Shown one piece after another: positions 5,515 through 6,603 of a stretch of DNA of 6,603 nucleotides (positions within the stretch are counted from its first letter, which is position 1; every line of letters starts with the position of its first letter). The notes under the pieces were generated by a model that ran no database searches, had not been told where the DNA came from, and was given only the letters and a program-made list of their open reading frames with translations. The stretch lies in assembly GCA_018715855.1 (NCBI GenBank), contig DVKW01000125.1, forward strand, positions 1 through 6,603, given 5' to 3'. A program made the position numbers and the translations under genes. This stretch comes from Candidatus Galligastranaerophilus intestinigallinarum. Lineage in GTDB: Bacteria; Cyanobacteriota; Vampirovibrionia; Gastranaerophilales; Gastranaerophilaceae.

Positions 5515-6603
5515 TTAATACAATTCGCTAAATTCAGATAAATTAACTTTTTCAATTGTATTTTGAAGATTTACATCAGAAAATTTATGAACCTTTATGT
5601 AATTTTCGCTAACCCCTGTATAATAGCCTTCTTTAGATTTTCTTTCATATAAAATTTCTTTTGTTTCGTTTTTGTTTAAATCTAAAAATTCTTTATGGAG
5701 TTTGGTGCAAAGTTCAATTAATTCTTTTGTTCTTTCTTTTTTAATATGTTCTAAAACTTGCCCATCCATTAAAGAAGCTTTTGTTCCTTTTCTTATTGAA
5801 TAGGGGAAGGAATGAATATAGCTTGGTTTTGCTTCAATAAGGGCATTTTTTGTTTCAATGAAATCATCATCCGTTTCATTTGGAAAGCCCGTTATAATGT
5901 CGCAACCGATAAATGGCAGGTTGAAATTTTCTTTAATTTTTTTTATTTTAATCAGTGCTTCATTTTTTGTATAGTTTCTGTTCATATTTTTCAAAGTTTT
6001 GTCGCACAAACTTTGCAAGGAAAGGTGAAAATGCGGGCAGAATTTTTTTGAATTTTTTAGAAAATCAAAAAGTTCATCATCAATTTCATTTACATATAAA
6101 GAACCAAGGCGGTATCTTTTAATTTCCGTTTTTTCAACTTCTTTTAATAAATCAACAAATTTTAGCCCCAAATCAAGCCCCCATTGCCCAATGTGGATGC
6201 CCGTTAAAACAATTTCTTTTTTGTTGTTTTTAATGTGTAAATTTATTTGTTCAATTATATTTTCTATGCTATTTGACCTTGAATTTCCCCTTGCATAAGG
6301 AATAAGGCAATATGCACACCTGTTGTTGCAGCCGTCTTGAATTTTAACATTTGGCCTTGTTGATTTTGAATTAATTAATGTTTTATTTTTATATTCCCTA
6401 ACTTTAAAAATGTCTTTAACAAAAAGGTTTTCGCCATTTTCAAAAAGTTTTTCAATATATTTTTCTATTTCAAGCTTTTCAGTGTTGCCTAAAATTAAAT
6501 CTGCATTTTCAATTTTTGTATTAGAGGCTTGCGCCATGCAGCCAACAAGAACGGTTTTTATTTTCGGGTTTTCTTTTTTTATTTGTTTTAAAAGATATTT
6601 TGC
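5515..6603 (-). CDS. mtaB: MtaB-type tRNA (t6A37) methylthiotransferase, N-terminus cut by window edge
   Basis: The frame runs open to base 6603, so the start is outside; 362 codons are visible. MtaB is a radical-SAM enzyme that adds a methylthio group to t6A37 of tRNAs reading ANN codons, using two Fe-S clusters. The visible part opens with the end of the N-terminal MTTase domain, TVLVGCMAQ, whose Cys (residue 22) is the third ligand of the auxiliary cluster. The radical-SAM motif C-x3-C-x2-C (C92, C96, C99) sits in VKIQDGCNNRCAYCLIPYARG. The IQDGC...PYARG wording and VLTGIHIGQWG favour MtaB over MiaB (GCNNFC...PYTRG) and RimO. The C-terminus (LYERKSKEGYYTGVSENYIKV) is TRAM-like, for tRNA binding. 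The gene precedes the glucanotransferase by 41 nt on the same strand. The two functions are unrelated, so any co-transcription would be incidental. Confidence 0.92.
   Translation of the reverse strand, partial: AKYLLKQIKKENPKIKTVLVGCMAQASNTKIENADLILGNTEKLEIEKYIEKLFENGENLFVKDIFKVREYKNKTLINSKSTRPNVKIQDGCNNRCAYCLIPYARGNSRSNSIENIIEQINLHIKNNKKEIVLTGIHIGQWGLDLGLKFVDLLKEVEKTEIKRYRLGSLYVNEIDDELFDFLKNSKKFCPHFHLSLQSLCDKTLKNMNRNYTKNEALIKIKKIKENFNLPFIGCDIITGFPNETDDDFIETKNALIEAKPSYIHSFPYSIRKGTKASLMDGQVLEHIKKERTKELIELCTKLHKEFLDLNKNETKEILYERKSKEGYYTGVSENYIKVHKFSDVNLQNTIEKVNLSEFSELY

Noticed and set aside
5812..6051. A 79-codon plus-strand open frame
   Set aside because: It is antisense to the mtaB radical-SAM domain, rich in F/I/C, with no recognisable motif.
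5515..6537. The methionine at 6537 as the start of the methylthiotransferase gene
   Set aside because: It is inside the conserved GCMAQ motif of the N-terminal cluster domain, and the frame continues to the window edge with matching family sequence.
1..6603. Mobile element, phage, CRISPR or defence island
   Set aside because: I saw no transposase, integrase, long direct or terminal repeats, tRNA attachment site, or repeat-spacer pattern; the recognisable genes are glycan assembly and housekeeping.

Overview
The window is very AT-rich (roughly 28-30% G+C by eye) and tightly packed, with a standard stop-codon pattern. It looks like a small-genome, host-associated bacterium. Two things suggest a gut relative of the non-photosynthetic cyanobacteria (Gastranaerophilales / Vampirovibrionia): the base composition, and the N-terminal 'NNISFQ' leader on the glucanotransferase, which I recall from predicted proteins of that group. 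This is a recalled impression and was not checked.

Left, plus strand (1-2150): the 3' end of a cell-surface polysaccharide operon. A gene open at the window edge encodes the C-terminal part of an RgpF-like (rhamnan synthesis protein F) protein. It is joined by an ATGA overlap to a complete family 2 glycosyltransferase. A hairpin with a T tract sits exactly where this operon meets the next, convergent gene.

Middle, minus strand (2122-3526): a YbaK/EbsC-type aminoacyl-tRNA editing protein whose last codons overlap the glycosyltransferase gene antiparallel by 29 bp. Upstream of it are two small unrecognised genes of 108 and 67 codons. They are separated by a clear Rho-independent terminator and by AT-rich intergenic DNA with promoter-like and palindromic elements.

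Right, minus strand (3527-6603): a divergent but apparently catalytically complete GH77 4-alpha-glucanotransferase (MalQ-like), preceded by a 5'-truncated mtaB-type methylthiotransferase that modifies tRNA position 37. These two may be co-transcribed.

The genes do not form one pathway. The left part is surface glycan assembly; the rest is housekeeping (tRNA modification, tRNA editing, glycogen/maltodextrin metabolism) plus two unknowns. I see no mobile element, CRISPR array, RNA gene, toxin-antitoxin pair or defence system, and no convincing new system. The points most worth a second look are the terminator embedded in antiparallel coding DNA, the consensus-like promoter pointing antisense into the glucanotransferase gene, the degenerate second half of the RgpF-like protein, and the two small unknown genes.
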